In this document: positions 16,339-24,526 of the stretch, piece by piece | How the letters are laid out: each line of letters starts with the position of its first letter | Position numbering within the stretch: the stretch's first letter is position 1 | Source of the DNA: Pectobacterium polonicum | GTDB taxonomy: Bacteria; Pseudomonadota; Gammaproteobacteria; Enterobacterales; Enterobacteriaceae | Direction of reading: 5' to 3' | Length of the DNA: 64,000 nt | NCBI RefSeq assembly: GCF_005497185.1 | Contig: NZ_RJTN01000002.1 | Coordinates: 310,001-374,000, forward strand | Position numbers and translations under genes: made by a program | The notes under the pieces: model-generated | Seen by the model: the letters and a program-made list of their open reading frames with translations, nothing else | Database searches by the model: none | Told to the model about the DNA's origin: nothing

Positions 16339-17313
16339 ATGAGCGACTTACGTCTCCCAACCTTCGACGATGTGGTAGCCGCAGCGAAACGTATTGCTGG
16401 CTATGCCAATAAAACGCCAGTGATGACATCGCGCACGGTCAATGACCTATTCGGTGCCGAGATCTTTTTCAAGTGTGAAAACTTCCAGCGCATGGGCGCA
16501 TTCAAATTTCGCGGTGCCATGAACGCACTGTTGCAGTTCTCGGACGAGCAGAAAGCCGCAGGCGTCGTTACTTTTTCTTCCGGTAACCATGCACAGGCTA
16601 TTGCCCTGGCCGCCAAATTACTCGGCATTCCCGCAACGATTGTCATGCCACACGATGCCCCGGCGGCAAAGGTCGCCGCCACGCGCGGCTATGGCGGGAA
16701 CGTGGTGGAATACAACCGATATACCGAAGATCGTGAGCAGATCGGTAGAGATCTGGCCGAAAAACGGGGTCTGACGCTCATTCCTCCTTACGACCACCCG
16801 CACGTTATTGCTGGGCAAGGCACCGCCGCGAAAGAGCTACTGGAAGAAACCGGTGAGTTGGACGCCCTATTCGTCTGTTTAGGCGGCGGCGGATTGTTGG
16901 CGGGCTCTGCACTTTCTGCTCGTCAGTTGTCTCCACAGTGTAAAATTTATGGCGTCGAGCCTCTCGCGGGCAACGACGGACAGCAATCTTTCCGCAGCGG
17001 CAACATTGTGCATATCGATACGCCCAAAACCATCGCCGATGGCGCACAAACCCAGCATCTCGGCAATTATACCTTCCCTCTGATTCACCAAAACGTCGAC
17101 GATATTCTGACCGTAACGGATGACGACCTGATTGATGCCATGCGATTTTACGCTGAGCGTATGAAGATCGTCGTTGAGCCGACCGGGTGCCTCAGCTTTG
17201 CGGCAGCGCGCAACCTCAGGGAATCGCTGCGCGGTAAACGCATCGGTATCATTATCAGCGGCGGGAATGTCGATATCAGCCGCTACGGCGCATTTCTGAC
17301 CGGTAGCGCTTGA
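16339..17313 (+). CDS. Hydroxyaspartate/serine/threonine dehydratase (fold-type II PLP), BhcB-like
   Basis: A 324-aa fold-type II PLP enzyme. The PLP lysine lies in GAFKFRGAMNAL near 51-62, the phosphate-binding glycine loop is CLGGGGLLAGS, and SSGNHAQAIALAAK is the usual substrate loop. Length and motifs fit serine racemase and threo- or erythro-3-hydroxyaspartate ammonia-lyases. In the beta-hydroxyaspartate cycle this enzyme (BhcB) converts hydroxyaspartate to iminosuccinate. The next genes are the cognate reductase-type and aldolase-type enzymes, which favours that role over plain threonine degradation. The ATG at 16339 has AGGTG upstream; a TTG at 16264 is less likely. Confidence 0.88.
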   Translation: MSDLRLPTFDDVVAAAKRIAGYANKTPVMTSRTVNDLFGAEIFFKCENFQRMGAFKFRGAMNALLQFSDEQKAAGVVTFSSGNHAQAIALAAKLLGIPATIVMPHDAPAAKVAATRGYGGNVVEYNRYTEDREQIGRDLAEKRGLTLIPPYDHPHVIAGQGTAAKELLEETGELDALFVCLGGGGLLAGSALSARQLSPQCKIYGVEPLAGNDGQQSFRSGNIVHIDTPKTIADGAQTQHLGNYTFPLIHQNVDDILTVTDDDLIDAMRFYAERMKIVVEPTGCLSFAAARNLRESLRGKRIGIIISGGNVDISRYGAFLTGSA

Positions 17314-17323
17314 GGAAAAAACG

Positions 17324-18265
17324 ATGATCTTTATTTCTGAAACGGAATCAGCGGAACTCATCAACCATGAGCTGGCTTATGACGCCGTGCGTGAAGCCCT
17401 GCTCGCCGCCAGCGAACCGGAAGCACGCAGTTTTCCGGTGGTACACGGGCAAGGCTCCAATCCGGTCAACACCTTCAGCATCAAGGCTTCAGCAACCAGT
17501 GAACTCGCGGGACTAAAAGTCGGTTCGTTCTGGCCGGGAAACCCCGCTAATGGACTGCCCCGCCATAATTCCCTTATTCTGCTGTTCGATCAGCAAATCG
17601 GGAAAATGACTGCGGCCATAGAAGCCGGAAAAGTTAACGCCTTTCGTACCGCTGCCGCCGATGCCGTCGCCGCCGATTTACTGGCAAGACCCGATGCCGC
17701 AGTGCTGACCGTGTTCGGAACCGGTCACCAGGCCCGCTATGAATGCGCCGCGCTGGCAAGAATACGCCCCATTCGTACCGTGCTGATTGTCGGGCGTGAT
17801 AACAGCAAATCCGCAGAAATGGCACAAGAACTCAAAGCTATTGGGCTGGATGCACAAGTCAGCGATGCCGAAAGCGCGTGCCGCGCCGCAGATATTATCG
17901 TGACTGCAACGCCATCGCGCATGCCGCTGTTTAATGCCGAATGGATTAAAGCAGGAACGCACGTCGTCAGCATGGGATCGGACGCCGTTGGCAAGCAGGA
18001 ATTACCGCCGGAATTGTTCATCGCTGGCCGCCTGTTTTGCGACCTGCCTTCCCAATCCAGAACCATCGGTGAATTCCAACACGCGCCAGGCCATGTGGCG
18101 CTGACCGCCATCGGCGATGTAATCAGCGAGAACACCGCGGGACGACAGACGCCGGATGACATCACCATTTTTGATAGTTCTGGCTTGTCCATTCAGGACT
18201 TATATATCGGTCAACGCATTCTTGCCGCCTGGCAGACAGCGAAACAAAATGGAGACATGCAATGA
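17324..18265 (+). CDS. Ornithine cyclodeaminase/mu-crystallin-family reductase, BhcD-like
   Basis: A 313-aa NAD(P)-dependent enzyme. The family substrate region appears as KVGSFWPGNPANGLPRHNS, then AFRTAAADAVAADLLA and the Rossmann motif GTGHQARYE near 130. Members include ornithine cyclodeaminase, alanine dehydrogenase, ketimine reductase and iminosuccinate reductase (BhcD). It starts 10 bases after the dehydratase stop and ends in a 4-base ATGA overlap with the aldolase. With these neighbours, reduction of iminosuccinate to aspartate is the best guess, but the sequence alone cannot exclude another cyclic or open imine. Confidence 0.85.
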   Translation: MIFISETESAELINHELAYDAVREALLAASEPEARSFPVVHGQGSNPVNTFSIKASATSELAGLKVGSFWPGNPANGLPRHNSLILLFDQQIGKMTAAIEAGKVNAFRTAAADAVAADLLARPDAAVLTVFGTGHQARYECAALARIRPIRTVLIVGRDNSKSAEMAQELKAIGLDAQVSDAESACRAADIIVTATPSRMPLFNAEWIKAGTHVVSMGSDAVGKQELPPELFIAGRLFCDLPSQSRTIGEFQHAPGHVALTAIGDVISENTAGRQTPDDITIFDSSGLSIQDLYIGQRILAAWQTAKQNGDMQ

Positions 18266-19404
18266 GTAACGTCGAGTGGCTTAACACGCTGGAAACGCCC
18301 TTTTTGCTGATTGATGAGTTCCGCTTTCAACGCAATATCGATAGGCTTTATCAGCGTACGGAAAATCTGGGCAGCCAGGTTCGCCCACATCTCAAAACGC
18401 TACGCTCGATTGAAGCGGGTCGCTATTTGCTCAAAGATTTCGCCTCACCCGCAACCGTTTCGACACTAGCAGAAGCGGAGGCCTTTGCCGCAGCCGGTTA
18501 TACCAACCTGCTCTACGCTGTCGGGATCGCCCCGCACAAGCTGCCGCGTATTGCCAACTTAATCCGTAAAGGCGTGAATATTCATATTCTGCTGGATAGT
18601 GCAGTACAGGCACGGTCGGTGGCCGATTATGCACGCGCCAATAGCGTGATATTTTCGGTGTTTATTGAGATTGACTGCGACGGGCATCGTGGCGGTATTC
18701 CGCCAGAAAGCGATGCGCTGCTTGAGCTAGCGAAGCAGATCGACGGCAACGGCGCGACGCTCACCGGCCTACTGACTCATGCCGGGGAATCGTACGCCTG
18801 CCGCACGGACGAGGCGATCAGGGCGGCGGCGCGTGCCGAATGCGCAGCCATCAACACCGCAGGACAACGTGTGCGAGCGCTGGGAATTGCCTGCCCTGTG
18901 CTCAGCGTGGGTGCCACACCGACGGCGCACTTTGCTGAAGACTTAACTGGCGTTACCGAGGTCAGGGCGGGCGTATTCACCACGTTCGATCTGGTGATGA
19001 AAAATGTCGGCGTCTGCTCGCTGGATGATATCGCCCTGTCGGTCGTTAGCACCGTGATTGGACACAACCGCGAAAAAGGTTGGGTATTTATCGACGCAGG
19101 CTGGATGGCGCTCTCTCGCGATCGCGGTACGGCCTCTCAGGCGAAAGATTACGGTTACGGGCTAGTTTGCGACCGGTATGGCAGCCCTTACCACGACCTC
19201 TGCGTAACCATCACCAATCAAGAACACGGCATCATCACGCTACCCGCCGGCCGTGGATTTTCGGTCGATCATTTCCCCGTCGGCACCCGACTGCGGATAT
19301 TGCCTAACCACGCCTGTGCGACGGCCGCTATGCACCAACACTATCAAGTACTGAAATCACACAGGAGTGAGCAAGAGACCTGGCAGCGTATTACCGGCTG
19401 GTAA
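18262..19404 (+). CDS. D-threonine-aldolase/DSD1-family PLP enzyme, BhcC-like aldolase
   Basis: A 380-aa fold-type III (alanine-racemase-like) PLP enzyme. The PLP lysine is in RPHLKTLRS near 41-49, and the C-terminal metal-binding NHAC motif lies in LPNHACATAAMHQH. The family includes D-threonine aldolase, D-serine dehydratase and hydroxyaspartate aldolase (BhcC), which interconverts glycine plus glyoxylate with hydroxyaspartate. It is translationally coupled (ATGA) to the reductase-like gene and ends the operon before a clear terminator. A D-hydroxyaspartate or D-threonine specificity cannot be ruled out, and the DauR-type regulator would also suit a D-amino-acid substrate. Confidence 0.85.
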   Translation: MSNVEWLNTLETPFLLIDEFRFQRNIDRLYQRTENLGSQVRPHLKTLRSIEAGRYLLKDFASPATVSTLAEAEAFAAAGYTNLLYAVGIAPHKLPRIANLIRKGVNIHILLDSAVQARSVADYARANSVIFSVFIEIDCDGHRGGIPPESDALLELAKQIDGNGATLTGLLTHAGESYACRTDEAIRAAARAECAAINTAGQRVRALGIACPVLSVGATPTAHFAEDLTGVTEVRAGVFTTFDLVMKNVGVCSLDDIALSVVSTVIGHNREKGWVFIDAGWMALSRDRGTASQAKDYGYGLVCDRYGSPYHDLCVTITNQEHGIITLPAGRGFSVDHFPVGTRLRILPNHACATAAMHQHYQVLKSHRSEQETWQRITGW

Positions 19405-19428
19405 TGGCATGCCAAACGGCATCTGCTG

Positions 19429-19465
19429 CACCGTCCGACCAGAACAGGCCGGGCGGTGATTTTTG
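19429..19465 (+). terminator. Rho-independent terminator of the hydroxyaspartate-type operon
   Basis: CACCGTCCG-N12-CGGGCGGTG forms a 9-bp stem with one G-U pair, followed at once by ATTTTTG. It lies 25 bases after the aldolase stop. Confidence 0.75.
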
Positions 19466-19507
19466 TGTCACACACGTCTATATCGGTGCGTCGTCAATCC
19501 GTTAGGC

Positions 19508-19984
19508 TCAATTGTTCGTCCCTAACGTCAGCTCGCAGTTCACCGGGAAATTCACCGAGTGCGCAATGTAGCAGGCATCATGCGCCAGCTCGTGCAGCGT
19601 AGCATATTGTTCGGCAGTAGGCTGTTTTTCGCCGCTGAATGTGACCTGTGGATGTAGCGTGACATCGAGCATCGCCATTTTTCCCGCCGCATTCACGCCC
19701 ATTGTTCCCACCGCGTGATCCTGATAATCATCCACGCAAAACCGCTTTTTGGCTGCAATCGACAGAAACCACAGCATATGACAGCTGGACAGAGAGGCCA
19801 CCAAAGCCTCTTCAGGATCGACTGCATCCTCCCGCGAAAAAGGCAGCGGAACGACATGGGGCGACGATGAGGCGCGCAGCGTAATACCGCCGTCAAACTG
19901 CCATTGATGCAGTCGGCTGTAGCGGTTATCGATAAAATCTTGCCCATCACGCTGCCAACTGATTGAAGCACGGTATTCAGACAT
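19508..19984 (-). CDS. OsmC/Ohr-family protein
   Basis: A 158-aa cytoplasmic protein of the OsmC/Ohr superfamily, thiol peroxidases that reduce organic hydroperoxides. The peroxidatic cysteine is in SLSSCHMLWFL and the second cysteine in HDACYIAHSVNFPVN, matching the usual pair. The start lies 3 bases after the stop of the MarR-type regulator, so the two form a unit. Whether it is a real hydroperoxidase or a specialised OsmC relative is not decided by sequence. Confidence 0.9.
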   Translation of the reverse strand: MSEYRASISWQRDGQDFIDNRYSRLHQWQFDGGITLRASSSPHVVPLPFSREDAVDPEEALVASLSSCHMLWFLSIAAKKRFCVDDYQDHAVGTMGVNAAGKMAMLDVTLHPQVTFSGEKQPTAEQYATLHELAHDACYIAHSVNFPVNCELTLGTNN

Positions 19985-19987
19985 GGA

Positions 19988-20509
19988 TCAGTTCCCTTTG
20001 TTATGACTTTCCAACGCGCGTAACAGCGTAGCGAGATTGGCATCAAGTGCAGCCAGCACATCCGTAGATAACGCAGATAGCACCTGCCGCTCGTTCTCAA
20101 TATGCGCCTCAACGGCGCGATTAATTAGCTCAAGCCCCGTGCTGGTAAGTTGAACGAGCGTACTACGCGCATCCTGTTCGTTCTGCACGCGCTCAATAAA
20201 TCCTCGGATTTCAAGACGTTTGAGCCGATGGGTCATGGTGCCTGACGTTACCATCAACGTGGAGAACAAATCAGTCGGACTAAGGCAGTACGGCGCACCC
20301 GCACGACGCAGCGTAGCCAGCATATCAAACTCCCAACTGCTCAGATCGAATTTGGAAAAGCAGGATTCCAGACGCTGATCCATAAGCACAGCACAGCGTC
20401 TGAGCCGTCCAATCGGCCCCATCGGGCTGGCATCCAAATCGGGTCGCTCACGCCGCCACTGTTCAAGAATGACATCTACCGCATCGTGCTCGCTGGTTTG
20501 ATTTTTCAT
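19988..20509 (-). CDS. MarR-family transcriptional regulator
   Basis: A 173-aa winged-helix regulator. The recognition region is LSPTDLFSTLMVTSGTMTHRLKRLE near 86-110 (shown here only by its elements SPTDLF and SGTMTHRLKRLE), followed by the wing (VQNEQDARSTLVQLTSTG). Cysteines at about positions 38, 49 and 74 could make it redox-sensitive, but they are not placed as in OhrR. It is divergent from the EamA exporter and cotranscribed with osmC. Two palindromes in the 62-base intergenic region are probable autoregulatory operators. Confidence 0.9.
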   Translation of the reverse strand: MKNQTSEHDAVDVILEQWRRERPDLDASPMGPIGRLRRCAVLMDQRLESCFSKFDLSSWEFDMLATLRRAGAPYCLSPTDLFSTLMVTSGTMTHRLKRLEIRGFIERVQNEQDARSTLVQLTSTGLELINRAVEAHIENERQVLSALSTDVLAALDANLATLLRALESHNKGN

Positions 20510-20510
20510 T

Positions 20511-20566
20511 TATCTTGACTTCAAGGTAATTATTCAACACTATCATAGTATCTTGAATTAAAGGTA
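20511..20566. promoter_or_regulatory. Twin MarR-type operators between marR and the EamA exporter
   Basis: TATCTTGACTTCAAGGTA (20511-20528) and TATCTTGAATTAAAGGTA (20549-20566) are two versions of one 18-base dyad, 38 bases apart. The core CTTGA-N2-TCAAG resembles known MarR-family sites. One copy abuts the marR start and the other overlaps the exporter ribosome-binding region. Confidence 0.7.
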
Positions 20567-20571
20567 AAGTC

Positions 20572-21444
20572 ATGAACACTACATCCTCACCACACTATTG
20601 GCGTGACGTCATACTCACGGCGCTGGCTCCCGCGATTTGGGGCTCCACTTATATTGTGACATCAGAACTCCTGCCGCCGGATCGCCCCTTCACCGCGGCA
20701 CTTATCCGCGTGCTGCCTGCGGGCCTGTTGCTGCTCTTATTCACTCGCCGCTTCCCCGCCCGGCGAGACTGGTGGCGCGTGCTTGTGCTCGGCGCTTTGA
20801 ATATCGGCGTCTTTCAGGCACTGCTGTTTGTCGCAGCTTATCGCTTGCCTGGTGGGCTGGCGGCAGTCCTCGGCGCGATCCAACCGCTGCTGGTGATGGT
20901 GTTGGTCTGGGCAGTGGATCATCGCGCGCCCAGACTGGCGACACTGTGGTCGGCGATAATCGGTGTGGTCGGCATGGCTATTTTACTGCTGTCACCGCAG
21001 ACGACATTTGAGCCCGTGGGCGTTGCGGCCGCACTGCTGGGCGCGGTCTGTATGGCGACGGGAGTCTGGTTAACACGTCGCTGGCAACTTGATTTACCCG
21101 TGCTGCCACTGACCGGCTGGCAACTCTTCCTCGGCGGATTGATGCTGGCTCCCGTTGCATGGGTAGTCGATGCGCCTCTGCCTGCGTTAACGCTGTCGCA
21201 ATACGCCGCCTATATCTATCTCTGCTTGGCTGGTGCTGTGATCTCTTATGGGCTGTGGTTTCGTGGCATAACCCGTTTGCCGACAATTGCCGTTGCGTCA
21301 TTGGGGTTACTGAGCCCGCTAACCGCCGTGGTGCTAGGCTGGGTGTTACTTTCCCAGTCGATGACGGGAACCGCATTCTTAGGTTTGGCGATCGTACTAG
21401 CCAGCGTCTTCGCCGTACAATGGACGACGTCACGAAGCAAATAA
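20572..21444 (+). CDS. EamA/DMT-family exporter
   Basis: A 290-aa inner-membrane protein with ten predicted membrane segments arranged as two EamA repeats. The first begins with the conserved PAIWGSTYIVTSE and the second has SYGLWFRGITRLPT. Family members export amino acids, drugs or metabolites by the drug/metabolite transporter mechanism; the substrate is unknown. AAAGGTAA lies seven bases before the ATG and overlaps one of the MarR-type operators, so expression is probably repressed by the divergent regulator. Confidence 0.92.
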   Translation: MNTTSSPHYWRDVILTALAPAIWGSTYIVTSELLPPDRPFTAALIRVLPAGLLLLLFTRRFPARRDWWRVLVLGALNIGVFQALLFVAAYRLPGGLAAVLGAIQPLLVMVLVWAVDHRAPRLATLWSAIIGVVGMAILLLSPQTTFEPVGVAAALLGAVCMATGVWLTRRWQLDLPVLPLTGWQLFLGGLMLAPVAWVVDAPLPALTLSQYAAYIYLCLAGAVISYGLWFRGITRLPTIAVASLGLLSPLTAVVLGWVLLSQSMTGTAFLGLAIVLASVFAVQWTTSRSK

Positions 21445-21502
21445 TCGATTGAACTGCCAATGGTGAGTGCTGTTGGCGGGGAAAAATGAAAAGGAATAAC
21501 GT

Positions 21503-21535
21503 AAAACGGCGGCGTTATGATAACGCCGCCGTTTT
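21503..21535. terminator. Bidirectional terminator between eamA and narI
   Basis: AAAACGGCGGCGTTA-TGA-TAACGCCGCCGTTTT is a perfect 15-bp stem flanked by A-run and T-run, placed between convergent genes. Confidence 0.9.
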
Positions 21536-21544
21536 CTATCATAT

Positions 21545-22234
21545 CTAGCGGCGGTTACGTACAAGCTGGTAGCGACGAGTCAGATATTCGACCGGTGCGC
21601 TCCAAATGTGAACCAAGCGGCAGAACGGAAACAGGACGAACAGCGTCAGTCCCAACACGATGTGCAGTTTGAAGATCAGTGCGACCCCCACCAGATGTGC
21701 AGACGCACCACCTTGGAAGTACGCCACGCTCTGTGCCCAACCGACCAACTTCAGCATTTCACTGCCGTCCATATGCTGTGCAGAGAACGGGATGGTCAGT
21801 ACCCCCAAACCCGCCTGAATCACCAGCAAAGACAGAATGAGAATGTCGCCAACGCTGGACGTGGCACGAATACGTGGATTAGTCAGACGGCGCTTTAATA
21901 GCAGCGCACCACCGACAAACGTCAGCAGACCTGCCGCACCACCGCCGAACATCGCCATTTTCTGTTTTACATCCATTGGCAGGAAGGCTTCGTACATCCA
22001 GTGTGGCGTCAACATACCGAGGAAGTGCCCGGCAAATACGCCCAGAATCCCCAGATGGAACAGGTTAGACGCCAGACGCATCCCTTTCTTATCCAGCATT
22101 TGGCTAGAACCTGCGCGCCAGCTGTACTGGCCGTAGTCATAACGCAGCCAACTGCCAATCAGGAAAATCGCCATCGCCAGGTAAGGATAGATGTCAAAAA
22201 AGAACACATTAAAATAATTCGTGATTGCACTCAT
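21545..22234 (-). CDS. narI: Respiratory nitrate reductase A gamma subunit (cytochrome b)
   Basis: A 229-aa inner-membrane diheme cytochrome b that oxidises quinol and passes electrons to NarH. Five membrane segments are visible, and histidines in [18 protein letters not shown] and near KLHIVLGL...RLVHIWS are the expected heme ligands. Its length matches E. coli NarI (225 aa). It is the last gene of narGHJI; its ATG shares one base with the narJ stop. A strong terminator follows. Confidence 0.97.
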   Translation of the reverse strand: MSAITNYFNVFFFDIYPYLAMAIFLIGSWLRYDYGQYSWRAGSSQMLDKKGMRLASNLFHLGILGVFAGHFLGMLTPHWMYEAFLPMDVKQKMAMFGGGAAGLLTFVGGALLLKRRLTNPRIRATSSVGDILILSLLVIQAGLGVLTIPFSAQHMDGSEMLKLVGWAQSVAYFQGGASAHLVGVALIFKLHIVLGLTLFVLFPFCRLVHIWSAPVEYLTRRYQLVRNRR

Positions 22235-22953
22235 TAGCGTTGCCCTCCCGCCGATGTCGCGTCAAGATTCAGATATTGCGGCACCACCGCGCCAGCAAAG
22301 CGGCGTTGGTGTTGCGTTTGTTGGGCCGATGCGCAGCCTTCTTCACCGAGAAACTTAATCTGTTCCTCTTCCCACACCGCATCCAGCGCCTGTGGCGTGT
22401 CGTCACGCGCTTCGTCAGCCACCGAATGTGTGACGTCGTCACTTTTCAGGTCGCTGCCAGACAGTGTCAACAGCAGATCGAACAGTACGGCATAGCTGCT
22501 GTCACGCTGCTGCAAACGCGCTCCAATCAGCGCCAGAATCGGCGCGATGTCGATCAAACCCGCACGACCCTGCGCGGGTTCCAGACGAGAAAGGTACTCA
22601 AGATACAGCGGCAGGTAGTCCGGCAGCTCACGGCAATCCAGCGCCAATCCGGCATCCTGATATTGCTGCATGAGATCGACCATCGCCTGACCACGGTCAC
22701 GAGACTCACCGTGAACGTGTTCGAACAGCAGCAGTGACGTCGCCCGACCGCGGTCAAACAGGCCACTATACTCCGCCTGTTTGTCCAGCAGATCCTGCGC
22801 ACACAGCGTGTTGATGAACTGCATGAGTTGATGACCCTCACGCAGCGGTAAAGCGTCAGCCTGCTCTACAGCTTCGATCAGCTCAGCTCTATTTTCCCAC
22901 AGCTCGCTATCGGGATAGTCCAGCAGGCGGGCAATAATCCGCAGGCTAATCAT
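22234..22953 (-). CDS. narJ: Nitrate reductase molybdenum cofactor assembly chaperone
   Basis: A 239-aa soluble TorD/NarJ-type chaperone needed to insert the molybdenum cofactor and to hold NarGH until it binds NarI. The conserved [10 protein letters not shown] opening and the [16 protein letters not shown] motif near 75-90 are present. It overlaps narH by 8 bases and narI by 1 base, so translation is coupled. The protein is not part of the final enzyme. Confidence 0.97.
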   Translation of the reverse strand: MISLRIIARLLDYPDSELWENRAELIEAVEQADALPLREGHQLMQFINTLCAQDLLDKQAEYSGLFDRGRATSLLLFEHVHGESRDRGQAMVDLMQQYQDAGLALDCRELPDYLPLYLEYLSRLEPAQGRAGLIDIAPILALIGARLQQRDSSYAVLFDLLLTLSGSDLKSDDVTHSVADEARDDTPQALDAVWEEEQIKFLGEEGCASAQQTQHQRRFAGAVVPQYLNLDATSAGGQR

Positions 22954-24526
22954 GGTTCGTCTCCCGCATGATTTTGCTGTTCATGTCGCGCGTTTTGTTG
23001 CTGACATCAATGGCATCAATACGCTTGCTGTTGAACAGGTTGAATTTGGTATCGCTACCGTGGCAACCATCGCCGAAGCTGAAGCCGCAACCTTTGCTTT
23101 CTGGGAAGGCTTCGCGCGCCAGTTCACGATGGCTTGACGGGATCACGAAACGATCTTCGTAGTTAGCAATCGCCAGATAGCGGTACATTTCCTGCGCCTG
23201 CGCCTCAGTCAGCCCAACCTGCTCCAGCGCGCTGGTATCGATTTTGCCTTCTACGGTTTCTGCACGTTTGTAGTGACGCATCGCCAGCATACGTTTCAGC
23301 GCCAGCAATACGGGTTCGGTATCGCCTGCGGTCAGCAGGTTCGCCAGATATTGCACCGGGATACGCAGGCTTTCGACATCCGGCAATACGCCAGTGTGCG
23401 CCAATTGACCCGCGTCTGCGGCAGACTGAATCGGTGACAACGGCGGCACGTACCACACCATCGGCAGCGTGCGGTATTCTGGGTGCAGCGGCAGCGCCAG
23501 CTTCCAGTCCATCGCCATTTTGTAAACTGGTGACTTCTGTGCCGCTTCAATCACGCTGTTTGGAATGCCATCTTTCAGCGCTTGCTCAATGACTTTCGGG
23601 TCGTGTGGATCAAGGAACACATCCAGTTGGCTCTGGTACAGATCTTTCTCATTTTCCACCGAGGCCGCTTGCTCGATGCGATCGGCATCATAGAGCAGCA
23701 CGCCCAGATAGCGGATACGTCCGACGCAGGTTTCTGAACACAGCGTCGGCTGACCGCTTTCAATACGCGGGTAGCAGAAAATACATTTCTCTGATTTGCC
23801 GCTCTTCCAGTTGAAGTAGATTTTCTTGTACGGACAACCGGTCAAGCACATACGCCAGCCGCGACACTTGTCCTGATCGATCAGGACGATGCCGTCTTCG
23901 CCGCGTTTGTAGATCGCGCCGCTCGGACAGGTTGCCACACACGCTGGATTTAGGCAGTGCTCGCACAGACGCGGCAGATACATCATGAACGTGTTTTCGA
24001 ACTGGCCGTACATCTCTTTCTGCATTTCGTTGAAATGGACAGGATCGAAGTTCTTATCCTTAGAGCGTTTACTGAATTCACCACCCAGATCGTCTTCCCA
24101 GTTCGGGCCGGTTTCGATTTTCTTCATCCGCTGACCGGTAATCAGCGAGCGCGGACGCGCAACCGGCTGATGCTTACCTTCCGGCGCTTTACGCAGGTTC
24201 TGATAGTCGTAGTCGAACGGTTCATAGTAGTCGTCGATTTCCGGCACATCAGGGTTAGCAAAAATTTTGGACAACACGCTGATGCGGTTACCCATCCGCG
24301 GTTCGAGCTTGCCGCTGATTTTACGTATCCAGCCGCCCTTCCACTTTTCCTGATCTTCCCAGGCATGGGGATAACCCACGCCCGGTTTGGTTTCGACGTT
24401 GTTGAACCAGGCGTATTCCATCCCTTCACGGCTGGTCCAGACGTTTTTACAGCTAACGGAGCAGGTGTGACAGCCGATGCATTTGTCCAGATTCAGCACC
24501 ATGCCCACTTGTGAACGAATTTTCAT
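22946..24526 (-). CDS. narH: Respiratory nitrate reductase A beta subunit (Fe-S)
   Basis: A 526-aa iron-sulfur subunit carrying electrons from NarI to NarG on the cytoplasmic face. Four cysteine groups are visible: CIGCHTCSVSC near 16-26, CEHCLNPACVATCPSGA near 184, CRGWRMCLTGCPYKK near 217 (Trp in place of one Cys marks the 3Fe-4S cluster), and CIFCYPR...CSETC near 244. Length is slightly above E. coli NarH (512 aa). It starts one base into the narG stop (TGATG). Confidence 0.97.
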   Translation of the reverse strand: MKIRSQVGMVLNLDKCIGCHTCSVSCKNVWTSREGMEYAWFNNVETKPGVGYPHAWEDQEKWKGGWIRKISGKLEPRMGNRISVLSKIFANPDVPEIDDYYEPFDYDYQNLRKAPEGKHQPVARPRSLITGQRMKKIETGPNWEDDLGGEFSKRSKDKNFDPVHFNEMQKEMYGQFENTFMMYLPRLCEHCLNPACVATCPSGAIYKRGEDGIVLIDQDKCRGWRMCLTGCPYKKIYFNWKSGKSEKCIFCYPRIESGQPTLCSETCVGRIRYLGVLLYDADRIEQAASVENEKDLYQSQLDVFLDPHDPKVIEQALKDGIPNSVIEAAQKSPVYKMAMDWKLALPLHPEYRTLPMVWYVPPLSPIQSAADAGQLAHTGVLPDVESLRIPVQYLANLLTAGDTEPVLLALKRMLAMRHYKRAETVEGKIDTSALEQVGLTEAQAQEMYRYLAIANYEDRFVIPSSHRELAREAFPESKGCGFSFGDGCHGSDTKFNLFNSKRIDAIDVSNKTRDMNSKIMRETNHD

